A stretch of 64,000 nucleotides of DNA from positions 310,001 to 374,000 of the forward strand of contig JAPPCR010000023.1 in assembly GCA_028875725.1 (NCBI GenBank), written 5' to 3'. The notes under the pieces were generated by a model. It was not told the DNA's origin. It did no database searches and worked only from the letters and a program-made list of their open reading frames with translations. This document shows positions 25,321-34,212 of the stretch, piece after piece (positions within the stretch are counted from its first letter, which is position 1; every line of letters starts with the position of its first letter). A program made the position numbers and the translations under genes. This DNA is from Acidobacteriota bacterium. Its GTDB lineage: Bacteria > Acidobacteriota > Thermoanaerobaculia > Multivoradales > Multivoraceae.

Positions 25321-27177
25321 TCACCCGGAACCGCGCAGGGATTGCAGGGCTTCGTGCAGCCGCCAGGCCCGAGTGGCCTTCATCTTCTCGATCTCGGCCA
25401 TGAGATCGCGTTCGCGGTCGTGAAGACGCTCGACCTCCGCCCCGCGGGCCCGGTTCGAGGCCTGGACGAGTTCGAGCTCCCCTCGCGTCTCGTGCAACAT
25501 CGCCCGCGTTTCGCGCAGTGTCGCCCGTGTTTCGCGCAGCATCGCGCGCGCCGCCTCAGCCGCCAGCACCGCTTCGCGCCGCATCCGGATCACGGCGCCC
25601 GCCAACACATCCGGCTCGAGTTCATCCGCGTACTTGGCCATCACCCGGGCCTTCAACGCCTCGAAGTCCTGTCGCTCGGCGGCCGCTCCGCCCAGGGCAT
25701 GCCCTCCGGACGACCTGTCGTCGCTCCCACCCAGGAAGTGCCGGTACTCACACGTCGTCCGCGACAGGTGGACGAAGGTCGACCTCCGCGACAGCCGGAT
25801 CAACAGGTCCCAGTCCTCGAACGCCGGCAGCCCGAGGTCGAACGAACCGGCCCGCTCCAGGGCCTCCCTGGTCATCAGTACCGTGTGAAAGGGAATGTAG
25901 TTGTCGAGCAGGAGGATCCCGCGATCAAAGTCCCGGCTGTACGGCAGGCCCCGGCTCGACTCTCTCCAGCCGTCAACGCTCGGCTCGTAGCTGACCACGG
26001 CGGCGTCGCTGTAGGCGACGTCAACATCGCCTCGAAGCATGGCGGTCAGGCTCTCCAGGTGCTCCGGCGCCAACAGGTCGTCGTCGTCAAGAAACCCGAT
26101 GCAGTCTCCGGTTGCCGCCTCGACGCCGGACTGCGCCGCCGCGGCGCGCCCTCGGTTGCTCTCGTGGTCGACGCGACGCAGCGCGAAGGGGAAGTCCTCC
26201 GACACCACGGGCGGGCGGCCACCGTCGTTCACCAGCACCGCCTCGACGTTACGGTAGGTGCTCCGCGCCAGGCTCTCCAGAGCCTCGGCCAGCCGGCGCG
26301 GCCGGTTGAACGTGCGCACCACGATCGAGACCCGGCGGGGCGAATCCACTTCGACCAGCGCCGGCGCTCCGCCCAGATGGGCTATCAGTTGGGCCGGACT
26401 CCGGGTGGTGAAGTCGCTGGCCTTCAACTGGCAGTAGCCCTCAACGAACCGGCAGTCCCGCGGCAGGCTGTGCGCTCGGAAGCGCCGCAGGCCAAGGCAC
26501 GATTCGAGGTAGTCGTGCCGCTCCTGCTGGCTCCGATAGTGGGACATCGCCGCGGAGATTCCGTCGACCTCGGCGGAGACGTCCACCAGGAGATCCGGGT
26601 AGAAGGGGTGGTTTACCTCGTAACAGAGGATCTGGATTGGCAGGCTCTCGAGCGAGGAGTCGTCCGGCAACGCCGCCGAAGAACTCCCATCCACCCCTTG
26701 CATGCGGCGGTCGATCAACGCCTCGTGGAGGGCTCGGAACGTGGCCTGGTGATCCGTAGTCACTTCGAGCGGCGAAGGGACGAGGACCAGATCCGGCCGG
26801 AAGTCGTCGAGCAAGGCCCCGATCTGCCCGGTCAGTTCGCCCACCGAAGAGACCAGGCCACCGTCCGGCAGGCTCTCACGATGGCCGACGTGCTCGACGC
26901 GGGCAACGCCGAGGTCCGCGGCGGCTGCCTCCGATTCGACCCGCCGCAACGCCGAGTACTGCTCTCCGCTCAGTCCTTCCGGCGGTCCTTCGGCGCCTCC
27001 CGATCCGTCGCTCAGGAAGGCGCACACGATTTCCGCCTCGCTGGCGGCGAGCTGCAGCAGCAGCCCGCCGCAGCCGAGCACCTCGTCGTCGTAGTGAGGC
27101 GCCAGGACGAGAACCCGCCGGGCGACCACCGAGCCCGGCACGGTCGGCGGCTGCGGCCGCTCGCGTTCAGCCCGCAT
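25321..27177 (-). CDS. PIG-L deacetylase / family 2 glycosyltransferase fusion
   Basis: This 618-aa protein joins two enzymes. Residues about 15-250 are a PIG-L/LmbE zinc hydrolase: LVLAPHYDDEVLGCGG is the metal-binding motif (AHPDDE in most members), with TTDHQATFRAL supplying the later histidine. Residues about 280-480 are a GT2 domain: SIVVRTFNRPRRLAEAL, VLVNDGGRPP and FLDDDDLLAPEHL (DxD). The last 100 residues form a heptad-like coiled coil (repeated MLRETRATLRETR) ending KATRAWRLHEALQSLRG. The ATG at 27177 has AGGAG eight bases upstream and is preferred over a GTG at 27219. It probably N-deacetylates and extends a sugar in the same pathway. Confidence 0.86.
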   Translation of the reverse strand: MRAERERPQPPTVPGSVVARRVLVLAPHYDDEVLGCGGLLLQLAASEAEIVCAFLSDGSGGAEGPPEGLSGEQYSALRRVESEAAAADLGVARVEHVGHRESLPDGGLVSSVGELTGQIGALLDDFRPDLVLVPSPLEVTTDHQATFRALHEALIDRRMQGVDGSSSAALPDDSSLESLPIQILCYEVNHPFYPDLLVDVSAEVDGISAAMSHYRSQQERHDYLESCLGLRRFRAHSLPRDCRFVEGYCQLKASDFTTRSPAQLIAHLGGAPALVEVDSPRRVSIVVRTFNRPRRLAEALESLARSTYRNVEAVLVNDGGRPPVVSEDFPFALRRVDHESNRGRAAAAQSGVEAATGDCIGFLDDDDLLAPEHLESLTAMLRGDVDVAYSDAAVVSYEPSVDGWRESSRGLPYSRDFDRGILLLDNYIPFHTVLMTREALERAGSFDLGLPAFEDWDLLIRLSRRSTFVHLSRTTCEYRHFLGGSDDRSSGGHALGGAAAERQDFEALKARVMAKYADELEPDVLAGAVIRMRREAVLAAEAARAMLRETRATLRETRAMLHETRGELELVQASNRARGAEVERLHDRERDLMAEIEKMKATRAWRLHEALQSLRGSG

Positions 27178-27301
27178 GTGGCCGGTCTCCTGCGGCGGCC
27201 ACGGACCCCGGCCAAACACGCGGGCTGGTCATGGCGGCAATCCTCGCACGTCCGTATTCTGGCGCAAGCCGTCCCACGAGCTCTTATAGGCTGCGCCCCC
27301 G

Positions 27302-29269
27302 ATGCTGCAGCGCGAAAGAACCCTCGTCGCCGGCGCGCTGCGGACCGCCCTCTCGCGAGCCTTCGGCCTCGCTCACGATCCGGTGGTCGAGGTGCCGCCC
27401 CAGCGCCGCCTCGGCGACCTCGCGAGTCCCTGCGCCCTGCACCTCGCGCGGGAGCTGCGTCAGGCGCCGCGGGCGATCGCGGAGCGCCTCGTCGAGTGCC
27501 TCGAGCTGCCGGAGGGTTTCGATCGGGTGACGGTCGAAGGCCCGGGCTACGTGAACTTCCACTTCGCCAGGAGCCGGTTCGCGGCCGTGATGATCGACGC
27601 GGTTCCGGTGACGGAGTCCGGGGCCACCGACGCGCCGGCCAAGGTGATCGTCGAGCACACGAACATCAATCCGAACAAGGCGGCGCACATCGGCCACCTG
27701 CGCAACGCCGTGCTCGGCGACGTTCTCTCGCGCGCGCTCCGCCGACTCGGTCAGCCGACCGAGGTCCAGAACTACATCGACGACACCGGCGTGCAGGTCG
27801 CCGACGTCGTCGTCGGCTTCCTCGACCTGCGCGGCTGCTCCGTCGCCGACATCGACGCCCTGCCCGAGCCGTTCGACTACGTCTGCTGGGACCTCTACAG
27901 CGAGGTCGGTCGCTGGTACGAAGGCGATTCGCAGCGGCTTGAACTCCGCCGGCGCACTCTCCACGCACTGGAAGCGGGAGAGGGCCGCCGGGCCGAGGCC
28001 GGCCGGCTGGTCGCCCGGCGAATCGTCGTGCGGCATCTCGCCACGATGGCCCGCATCGACATCGACTACGACCTGCTGACCCGCGAGAGCGAGATCCTAC
28101 GTCTCGATTTCTTCGTCGCCGCCTTCGAACAGTTGAAGGAGACGGGCGCCGTCCGGTTCGAAGAGAGCGGCAAGAACGCCGGCTGCTGGGTCATGCCGCT
28201 GGCCGACAGCGAGGAGTTCCAGGGGCTGGAGGACCCCGACAAGGTGATCGTCCGCTCCGACGGCACGGTGACCTACGTCGGCAAGGACATCGCCTACCAG
28301 CTCTGGAAGTTCGGCCTGCTGGGCCGCGACTTCGAGTACGCCCCCTTCCGGGATACAACCCGCCGCGGCGGTCCTCTCTGGGAGACCGCGCCGGCAGAAC
28401 CGGATGCCGGCGACGGAAAGCGGCGTCCCGACTTCGGAACGGGCGCCCGCGTGATCAACGTGATCGACGCCCGGCAGGCCTACCTGCAGCGCATCGTCCG
28501 CGCCGGCCTGGAAGCGCTCGGACACGAGGACGAGGCCCGGGACAGCATCCACTTCGCCTACGAGATGGTCGCCCTGTCGGCGAAGACTGCGGAGCGTCTC
28601 GGATTCGCCGGCGACTCGCAGCTCGAGATGTCTGGCCGCAAGGGCATCGGCGTCAAGGCGGACGACCTGCTCGACCAGCTGGAGGCGAAGAGCCGGGACG
28701 AGATCATGGAGCGGCGCGGCCCCGACGGCAACGACCGCCACGACGAGGCGGCCAGCGAGGACATAGGCGTCCTGGCGCGCCAGATCGCGGTCGCCGCGCT
28801 CCGCTTTTTCATGGCCCGCGCCACGACCACGCGCGTGATCGCCTTCGACATCGACGACGCCACCTCGTTCGAAGGCGAGTCAGGCCCCTATCTCCAGTAC
28901 TCCATCGTGCGCGCCAGGAACATCCGCCGACGCCTGCGTGAAGAAGGGCTGGCGCAGGAGGTCCCCGGGAGCCGCGTCGCGACGCTGCCCGCCGACGTCT
29001 GGTCCGACGACCTTTGGGACCTCGTGCTGTTCGCGTCGCAGTGCCAGGAAGTCGTCGAGCGGGCGGCGGCGACGCTCGAGCTCTCCCTCATCGCCCGGCA
29101 CGCCGTCGACCTGGCGCAGAAGTTCCACGCGATCTACCACCGTCATCCCATCCTGCACGAACAGGACGCGGACCTCCGGGACGCACGCCTCGCTGTAACC
29201 CAGGTCTTCGAGCGATCGCTGGAAGCCCTCGCGGAGATTCTGGGCGTGCCGCTGCCCGAGCGGATGTAG
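27302..29269 (+). CDS. argS: Arginyl-tRNA synthetase
   Basis: This class I aminoacyl-tRNA synthetase charges tRNA-Arg. The N-terminal Add-1 tRNA-binding domain covers about 1-95; HTNINPNKAAHIGHLRN holds the HIGH motif; SGRKGIGVKADDLLDQ stands in the place of KMSKS; the C-terminal helical anticodon-binding domain starts near SGPYLQYSIVRARNI. The length (655 aa) exceeds that of E. coli ArgS (577) because of an insertion near residues 345-380 (Arg/Asp/Gly-rich). The ATG at 27302 lies 124 bp from the divergent glycosyltransferase start. It ends convergent with ftsZ. Confidence 0.95.
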   Translation: MLQRERTLVAGALRTALSRAFGLAHDPVVEVPPQRRLGDLASPCALHLARELRQAPRAIAERLVECLELPEGFDRVTVEGPGYVNFHFARSRFAAVMIDAVPVTESGATDAPAKVIVEHTNINPNKAAHIGHLRNAVLGDVLSRALRRLGQPTEVQNYIDDTGVQVADVVVGFLDLRGCSVADIDALPEPFDYVCWDLYSEVGRWYEGDSQRLELRRRTLHALEAGEGRRAEAGRLVARRIVVRHLATMARIDIDYDLLTRESEILRLDFFVAAFEQLKETGAVRFEESGKNAGCWVMPLADSEEFQGLEDPDKVIVRSDGTVTYVGKDIAYQLWKFGLLGRDFEYAPFRDTTRRGGPLWETAPAEPDAGDGKRRPDFGTGARVINVIDARQAYLQRIVRAGLEALGHEDEARDSIHFAYEMVALSAKTAERLGFAGDSQLEMSGRKGIGVKADDLLDQLEAKSRDEIMERRGPDGNDRHDEAASEDIGVLARQIAVAALRFFMARATTTRVIAFDIDDATSFEGESGPYLQYSIVRARNIRRRLREEGLAQEVPGSRVATLPADVWSDDLWDLVLFASQCQEVVERAAATLELSLIARHAVDLAQKFHAIYHRHPILHEQDADLRDARLAVTQVFERSLEALAEILGVPLPERM

Positions 29270-29274
29270 AAGCA

Positions 29275-29293
29275 GCCCGCGCGCGGCGCGGGC
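29275..29293. terminator. Hairpin between convergent argS and ftsZ
   Basis: A perfect 8-bp stem (GCCCGCGC with GCGCGGGC, 3-nt loop) lies in the 26-bp gap between the argS and ftsZ stops. It has no U tract on either side, so it is either a weak bidirectional terminator or only limits convergent read-through. Confidence 0.5.
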
Positions 29294-29295
29294 GG

Positions 29296-30546
29296 TCAGT
29301 CCATCTGCTTGCGTAGCACCGTCGGAATGTCGTAGTCGTCGACGTTCCTCCAATTCGGTCCGTAACCGCCCGGATCGATCTTGTGGTGCTCGGCCAGAAC
29401 GCGATCCCGGAACTCGGCCTTGCCGCCTTCCTCCTTGCCGGCCTCCTCGTCCGCGGGAATGGCCTCGGCCAGGTTCGGATCGGCCGCCGCCGCTCCGGCC
29501 TCGGCGGCCTTGACGTCGCCGCCCTCGCGCGGCTGCCGGTCCTCGGAGAATCCGGTGGCGATCACCGTCACCTTCACCTCTTCGTCCATCGATCCGTCGA
29601 CCACGAGACCCGAAATGATCGTCGCGTCCGGGTCGACCGCGTCGGAGATCGTGCTGGCCGCTTCCGCCACCTCGTGGAGGGTCAGCGAACCGCCGCCGGT
29701 GATGTTGATCAGGCACCCCGTAGCGCCCTCGATCGAAGCGTCCTCGAGCAGGGGCGACGACACGGCCCGCTGCGCCGCTTCGAGAGCCCGGCTGTCGCCC
29801 GACGCCACGCCCGTGCCCATCACCGCGATGCCCTGGCCGCACATGATCGCCCGCACGTCGGCGAAGTCGGCGTTCACCTCGCCCGGCATCGTGATCAGGT
29901 CGCTGATGCCCTGGACCGACTGCCGCAGGACATCGTCCGCGGTCACGAAGGCGTCGGCGAGCGACGTGCCCCGGTCCACGAAGCTCAACAGCCGCTCGTT
30001 CGGGATCGCGATCACGGTGTCGACCGCCCGGTGCAGCTCTTCGAGCCCACGTTCCGCCAGCAGCATCCGTCGCCGGCCCTCGAACGCGAAGGGCTTCGTG
30101 ACCACGGCGACCGTCAGGGCGCCGACTTCGGCCGAAAGGGAGCCGATGATGGGCGCCGCGCCTGTGCCCGTGCCCCCGCCAAGGCCGGCTGCCAGGAAGA
30201 CCATGTCCGCCCCGTTCAGCATGTCCAGGATCTTGTCCGTGTCCTCGAGCGCCGAGTTGCGGCCGACCTCCGGATCAGCGCCGGCACCCAGGCCGCGGGT
30301 GATCTTGCGGCCAAGCTGCAGCTTCGTCGGCGCTTCGCAGCGCCGCAAAGCCTGCAAGTCGGTGTTGGCGGCAATGAACTCGATGCCGCCCAGATTGGCG
30401 GCGATCATCCGGTTGACGGCGTTTCCGCCGCCTCCGCCTACACCGACGACCACGATCTTCGCCGGCCCGAAACTGTCCTCGGACGAGACCTCCTCGTCGA
30501 TCGTCGGCTTGACCTCGGTCGGCTGCTGCTCTTCCATCAGAATCAT
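29296..30546 (-). CDS. ftsZ: Cell division protein FtsZ
   Basis: FtsZ is the tubulin-like GTPase that forms the division ring. VVGVGGGGGNAVNRM and the tubulin signature GGGTGTG (residues 123-129 from the chosen start) are intact, as are NTDLQAL and the T7-loop region GEVNADFADVRAIM. After a variable linker of about 70 residues, rich in Ala and Glu, the protein ends with DYDIPTVLRKQMD, the conserved tail for FtsA binding. The ATG at 30546 is chosen for GGAGGG four bases upstream; a start at 30594 would add 16 residues. It is the last gene of the division cluster. Confidence 0.97.
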   Translation of the reverse strand: MILMEEQQPTEVKPTIDEEVSSEDSFGPAKIVVVGVGGGGGNAVNRMIAANLGGIEFIAANTDLQALRRCEAPTKLQLGRKITRGLGAGADPEVGRNSALEDTDKILDMLNGADMVFLAAGLGGGTGTGAAPIIGSLSAEVGALTVAVVTKPFAFEGRRRMLLAERGLEELHRAVDTVIAIPNERLLSFVDRGTSLADAFVTADDVLRQSVQGISDLITMPGEVNADFADVRAIMCGQGIAVMGTGVASGDSRALEAAQRAVSSPLLEDASIEGATGCLINITGGGSLTLHEVAEAASTISDAVDPDATIISGLVVDGSMDEEVKVTVIATGFSEDRQPREGGDVKAAEAGAAAADPNLAEAIPADEEAGKEEGGKAEFRDRVLAEHHKIDPGGYGPNWRNVDDYDIPTVLRKQMD

Positions 30547-30586
30547 GGTTCCCTCCATTTCGAACCCTTGGTTCATCAAACTCAAA

Positions 30587-31837
30587 TCAGACAAGATCGC
30601 TGAACATCTGGCGCAGATTGCCCATCACCGAGCGCACGCCGCCCAGAGAGCGACGGCGCGCAATGGGCAGGCGAGCCTCCTCGGAGGCGACCGCATAGCG
30701 AAGAAGACCCGCGGCTGTTGCCCAGGTCGGGTCGGTGAGACCTTCGATCTCGCTGACGAGACCGAGCGGCACTCCGTAACGAACGTCGCAGGAGAAGACC
30801 TGCTGGGCCAGTTCGGGCAGACCGAGCAGCTTCGAACCGCCCCCGCTCAGGACGAGTCCTCCGCGAAGCTGATTTGCCCAGCCGGCCTTCTCCAGCTCGG
30901 CCTCTATCAGGTGGAACATCTCCTCGGCGCGCGCCTGCAGGATCTCGGCGAGGTCCCCGCGCGCGATCGTCTTGCTGCTGCCGCCCGCGACGCTCGGCAC
31001 CACCAGACCGTCGTCGCCGTCGACCAGGCCGACCAGGCAGCAGCCGTCCCGCAGCTTGAGCGTCTCGGCGCCGGCGAACGACGTCCGGAGCACGGAAGCC
31101 AGGTCGGCCGTGAAGTGACTGGCGCCGAACGGAAGAACCCCGCTGTGCTGCACTTCGGCGTGCTGGAAGAAGGCGAAGCCGCAGGTTCCTGACCCGATGT
31201 CCAGCAACAGGACGCCCAGTTGGCGCTCGTCGGGAAGAAGGACCGCTTCCGCGGTGGCGAGCGGTTCGAAGACGATCTCCCGGGCCTCCACGCCGGCGCG
31301 GTTCAGACATCGCACCAGCGTCCTGGTTCGTGGAGCGTGGCCCATGACCAGGTGAACCTTGGCTTCCAGCCGGCTGCCCAGCATCCCGTGCGGATCCGCG
31401 ATGCCGCCGTGGTCGTCGACCGCGAACTCCTGCGGAATTGCGTGCAGGATCTCCCGGTCGGGCGGAAGCGGCACGTCCCGAGCGGCGTTCAGAACCAGGT
31501 CGATGTCGGCACGGGCGATCCCCCGGTCGCCGCAGTCGACGTAGGCAGTGCCGTGGCTGTTCGCCGACCGCAGGTCGGATCCGCCGATGCCGACGAAGGC
31601 GCGGGAGATCTCGACGCCCGCCATGGTCTCCGCCTCCTCGGTGGCCCGCTTGAGCGCGCTCACCGTCGCGTCGAGATGCACGATATGGCCCCTCAGCGTC
31701 CCGCGGTTGGGTGCCCGCCCGACGCCGACGATCTCGAGGGCCGGTTCTCCGTCGACCTCGGTGCGCTCGGCGATCAACACGGCGACCTTCGCCGACCCCA
31801 CGTCGATGGCGACCACATGCGTATCCGTCTTCGGCAT
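30587..31837 (-). CDS. ftsA: Cell division protein FtsA
   Basis: FtsA is the actin-like protein that ties FtsZ to the membrane. The ATPase core has VVAIDVGSAKVAVLI (phosphate 1), LLLDIGSGTCGFAFF (phosphate 2) and GLVLSGGGSKLLGLPEL (adenosine motif). The C-terminal end SVMGNLRQMFSDLV is an amphipathic membrane-targeting helix. At 416 aa it has normal length. GAAGAGG sits directly before the ATG at 31837, with another GAGG further upstream. It lies 18 nt after ftsQ and 40 nt before ftsZ. Confidence 0.96.
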   Translation of the reverse strand: MPKTDTHVVAIDVGSAKVAVLIAERTEVDGEPALEIVGVGRAPNRGTLRGHIVHLDATVSALKRATEEAETMAGVEISRAFVGIGGSDLRSANSHGTAYVDCGDRGIARADIDLVLNAARDVPLPPDREILHAIPQEFAVDDHGGIADPHGMLGSRLEAKVHLVMGHAPRTRTLVRCLNRAGVEAREIVFEPLATAEAVLLPDERQLGVLLLDIGSGTCGFAFFQHAEVQHSGVLPFGASHFTADLASVLRTSFAGAETLKLRDGCCLVGLVDGDDGLVVPSVAGGSSKTIARGDLAEILQARAEEMFHLIEAELEKAGWANQLRGGLVLSGGGSKLLGLPELAQQVFSCDVRYGVPLGLVSEIEGLTDPTWATAAGLLRYAVASEEARLPIARRRSLGGVRSVMGNLRQMFSDLV

Positions 31838-31855
31838 CCTCTTCGTCCTCTTTCG

Positions 31856-32791
31856 CTATGAAGGGGCTTGAACTCCGTCCCCGGTGGCCGCAGCGTCCTC
31901 CGTGTCCGTAGCGATCCCCGCACCCGGCGCTTCCATCGACAGAACGATCCGATCCCTGAACCGCAGGTCCACGACTTCCGGATCGTTGTGTTCCGTGATC
32001 GCGCCGTGCAGCAGCTCGAACACCGAGGCCTTGGCCGTCAGATCGCTGCCGCGAACGAGCACGGTGGCCGGACGGCCGCTGCAGGAGAGCAGGTAGTCGT
32101 CCTCAACGATCCCGAAACTGATGACCTCCACCGCCCGGACCTGACGTCCCCACTCGAACGCCCCGACTTCGGTCGCCACGTCGAGCGCCCGCTTCAGCGT
32201 TCGAGCGAGAACCTCACCCGGCACGTCCCTGGATGCGACACCGCCAGCCCCCGGATTCCGCGCCGGGCCTTTCCCCAGACGATCTCCCGCCAGGGCGCTT
32301 TCGATCGACACGCTGACCAGATCGCCATCGCACAGGTCGGGTGCCCGCTCACACGGCACGATCGTCCGGCCGTCCCGGTCGATCACCCATGCGCGGTCCC
32401 CGGCCGTGAACAGGGCCGCCGGTTGATGCTCCACGACCCGCACAGTGAGTTCGTTCGGCAGGCGCTTGAGGAGTTGCGCCTCACGGATCCACTCGTGGTC
32501 GAGCCGTCTCGCGGCGGGCTCGAGGGCGAGCAGCGGAAGGTTCCGTCCCTCCAGCGGAGCAAGCCGGCTCCGCACCCACTCCTCGGAGATCCGCTCGGCC
32601 TCCTCGATCTGGATCTCGAGCTCGAGATCGAACACCGGGGCCGTCGCCAGCCACACGCCGATCCCGACAACGGGCGCGATCCCGAGGAGGACTTTCCCGA
32701 CGCCCAGCGCCAGCCAGACGACGGGCCGCGGCCGCCTGCGGCGCACGGGACGGCGAGCGCCCGACAGCCTGCGAGTCGCGCGCCGACTCAC
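31856..32791 (-). CDS. ftsQ: Cell division protein FtsQ
   Basis: FtsQ is a bitopic divisome protein that recruits FtsB/FtsL. The 311-aa protein has an Arg-rich cytoplasmic start, one transmembrane segment (about 24-48, WLALGVGKVLLGIAPVVGIGVW), a POTRA-like domain (RNLPLLALEPAARRLDHEWIREAQLLKRLPNELTVRVVEHQPAALF region) and the FtsQ beta domain. The GTG at 32791 overlaps the murC stop (GTGA). A longer frame reaching into murC has no homology. Confidence 0.92.
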   Translation of the reverse strand: MSRRATRRLSGARRPVRRRRPRPVVWLALGVGKVLLGIAPVVGIGVWLATAPVFDLELEIQIEEAERISEEWVRSRLAPLEGRNLPLLALEPAARRLDHEWIREAQLLKRLPNELTVRVVEHQPAALFTAGDRAWVIDRDGRTIVPCERAPDLCDGDLVSVSIESALAGDRLGKGPARNPGAGGVASRDVPGEVLARTLKRALDVATEVGAFEWGRQVRAVEVISFGIVEDDYLLSCSGRPATVLVRGSDLTAKASVFELLHGAITEHNDPEVVDLRFRDRIVLSMEAPGAGIATDTEDAAATGDGVQAPS

Positions 32792-34212
32792 GAAACGTCC
32801 CCCTCGCCGGCGGCGAGTCGATGAGCCAGCCGGTAGATGTCGCCCGCTCCCAGCGTGAAGATCAGGTCGCCTTCGCCGACCTCGGAACGAAGCCGGTCGG
32901 GCGCCGCCTGCCACGGTCCGCAGCCGCTGATGCTCGGATGACCGGCGCGAGCAGCGGCGGCCACCACCAGACCCGCGTCGACTCCCGGGATGGGCCGCTC
33001 GCGGGACGGATAGATGTCGGCGACCAGCACGTTGTCGGCGAGCAGCAGGGAGCGGCCGAAGTCCTCCGCCATGTCCCTCGTGCGACTGAACAGATGGGGC
33101 TGGAACACGGCGTGGATCCGGCCCGTCCGGGCGCCGTTCCCGCCGCTGGGACCAATTACCTCGCGGGCCGCCTTCAGCGTCGCCTCGACTTCGGTCGGAT
33201 GATGCGCGTAGTCGTCGATCACCGTCGCACCGCGCCACTGCCCTACCCGCTCGAACCGCCGGTGGATGCCCCGGAAGCCCGAGAGAGCCCTGGCCGCCGC
33301 CTCGAAGTCGAGCCCGACGGCCCGCGCCGCGGCGACCGCCGCGAGGGCGTTCAGGACGTTGTGACGCCCAGGCAACGGCAGTTCCAGGACACCGAGCGGA
33401 CCAAGGTGGGCGTCGGCGACCCCGAAGCGGACACCCGCGCCGGTCGGCGACGCGTCGAGCGCCCGGAGGTCGACCCCCGGATCGAAGCCGTAGGTGACGA
33501 TCCGCCGGTCGGCGAGGCGCGGCAGCAGGTCCCGGACGTTCGGGTCGTCCGCGCAGGCGATCACCTGGCCGAAGAAGGGGACGCGGCCGGCGAAACGCGC
33601 GAAGGCAGCCTGGATGTCGGCCAGATCGCGGTAGGTGTCGAGATGATCGACGTCGATGTTCGTGATCACCGCGACCACCGGCGCCAGATCGAGGAAACTC
33701 CGGTCGAACTCGTCCGCCTCGGCGACCAGGTAGTCGCTGCTCCCGTAGCGGGCGCCGGTGCCCGAAACGCGAAGGCGTCCGCCGACGATCACCGTGGGGT
33801 CGAGGCCGGCGTCCGTCAGCACGCTGCCGATAAGCGAGGTCGTCGTCGTCTTGCCGTGGGTACCGGCCACGGCGACGCCGTACTTGAGCCGCATCAGTTC
33901 GGCGAGCATCTGGGCGCGGCGGACGACAGGCACTCCCCGCCGCCGGGCTGCGACGACCTCCTCGTTCCCGGCCGGAACCGCGGACGAGATGATCACCAGG
34001 TCGGCCCGGTCGACGTTGTCCGCGCTGTGACCGATGGCGACTTGAGCGCCGAGCGCCGCGAGCCGCTCGGTCGTTTCGCTCCCCTCCAGGTCGGAGCCGC
34101 TGACCTTCAGCTGGTAGTTCAGCAGGATCTCGGCGATTCCGCTCATGCCGGCACCGCCGATGCCGACGAAGTGGACGCGCTTGAGCCCCGCGGTGCGCAG
34201 GAACAGCAGCAT
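32788..34212 (-). CDS. murC: UDP-N-acetylmuramate--L-alanine ligase
   Basis: MurC adds L-alanine to UDP-MurNAc, the first amino acid of the stem peptide. VHFVGIGGAGMSGIAE is the UDP-binding start, VAGTHGKTTTTSLIG the ATP loop, NIDVDHLDTY the metal/ATP region, and VIDDYAHHPTEV the Mur ligase C-domain motif. The length is 474 aa. The ATG at 34212 shares one base with the murG stop (TGATG). Usually murB and/or ddl would follow murC before ftsQ; here ftsQ follows directly. Confidence 0.96.
   Translation of the reverse strand: MLLFLRTAGLKRVHFVGIGGAGMSGIAEILLNYQLKVSGSDLEGSETTERLAALGAQVAIGHSADNVDRADLVIISSAVPAGNEEVVAARRRGVPVVRRAQMLAELMRLKYGVAVAGTHGKTTTTSLIGSVLTDAGLDPTVIVGGRLRVSGTGARYGSSDYLVAEADEFDRSFLDLAPVVAVITNIDVDHLDTYRDLADIQAAFARFAGRVPFFGQVIACADDPNVRDLLPRLADRRIVTYGFDPGVDLRALDASPTGAGVRFGVADAHLGPLGVLELPLPGRHNVLNALAAVAAARAVGLDFEAAARALSGFRGIHRRFERVGQWRGATVIDDYAHHPTEVEATLKAAREVIGPSGGNGARTGRIHAVFQPHLFSRTRDMAEDFGRSLLLADNVLVADIYPSRERPIPGVDAGLVVAAAARAGHPSISGCGPWQAAPDRLRSEVGEGDLIFTLGAGDIYRLAHRLAAGEGDVS

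Noticed and set aside
27220..27301. Promoter for argS (TTATAG near the start codon)
   Set aside because: No -35 at acceptable spacing; too weak to annotate.
25237..27942. Open reading frame of 901 codons on the plus strand
   Set aside because: Overlaps the PIG-L/GT2 gene in antisense and the start of argS in another frame; composition is that of a shadow.
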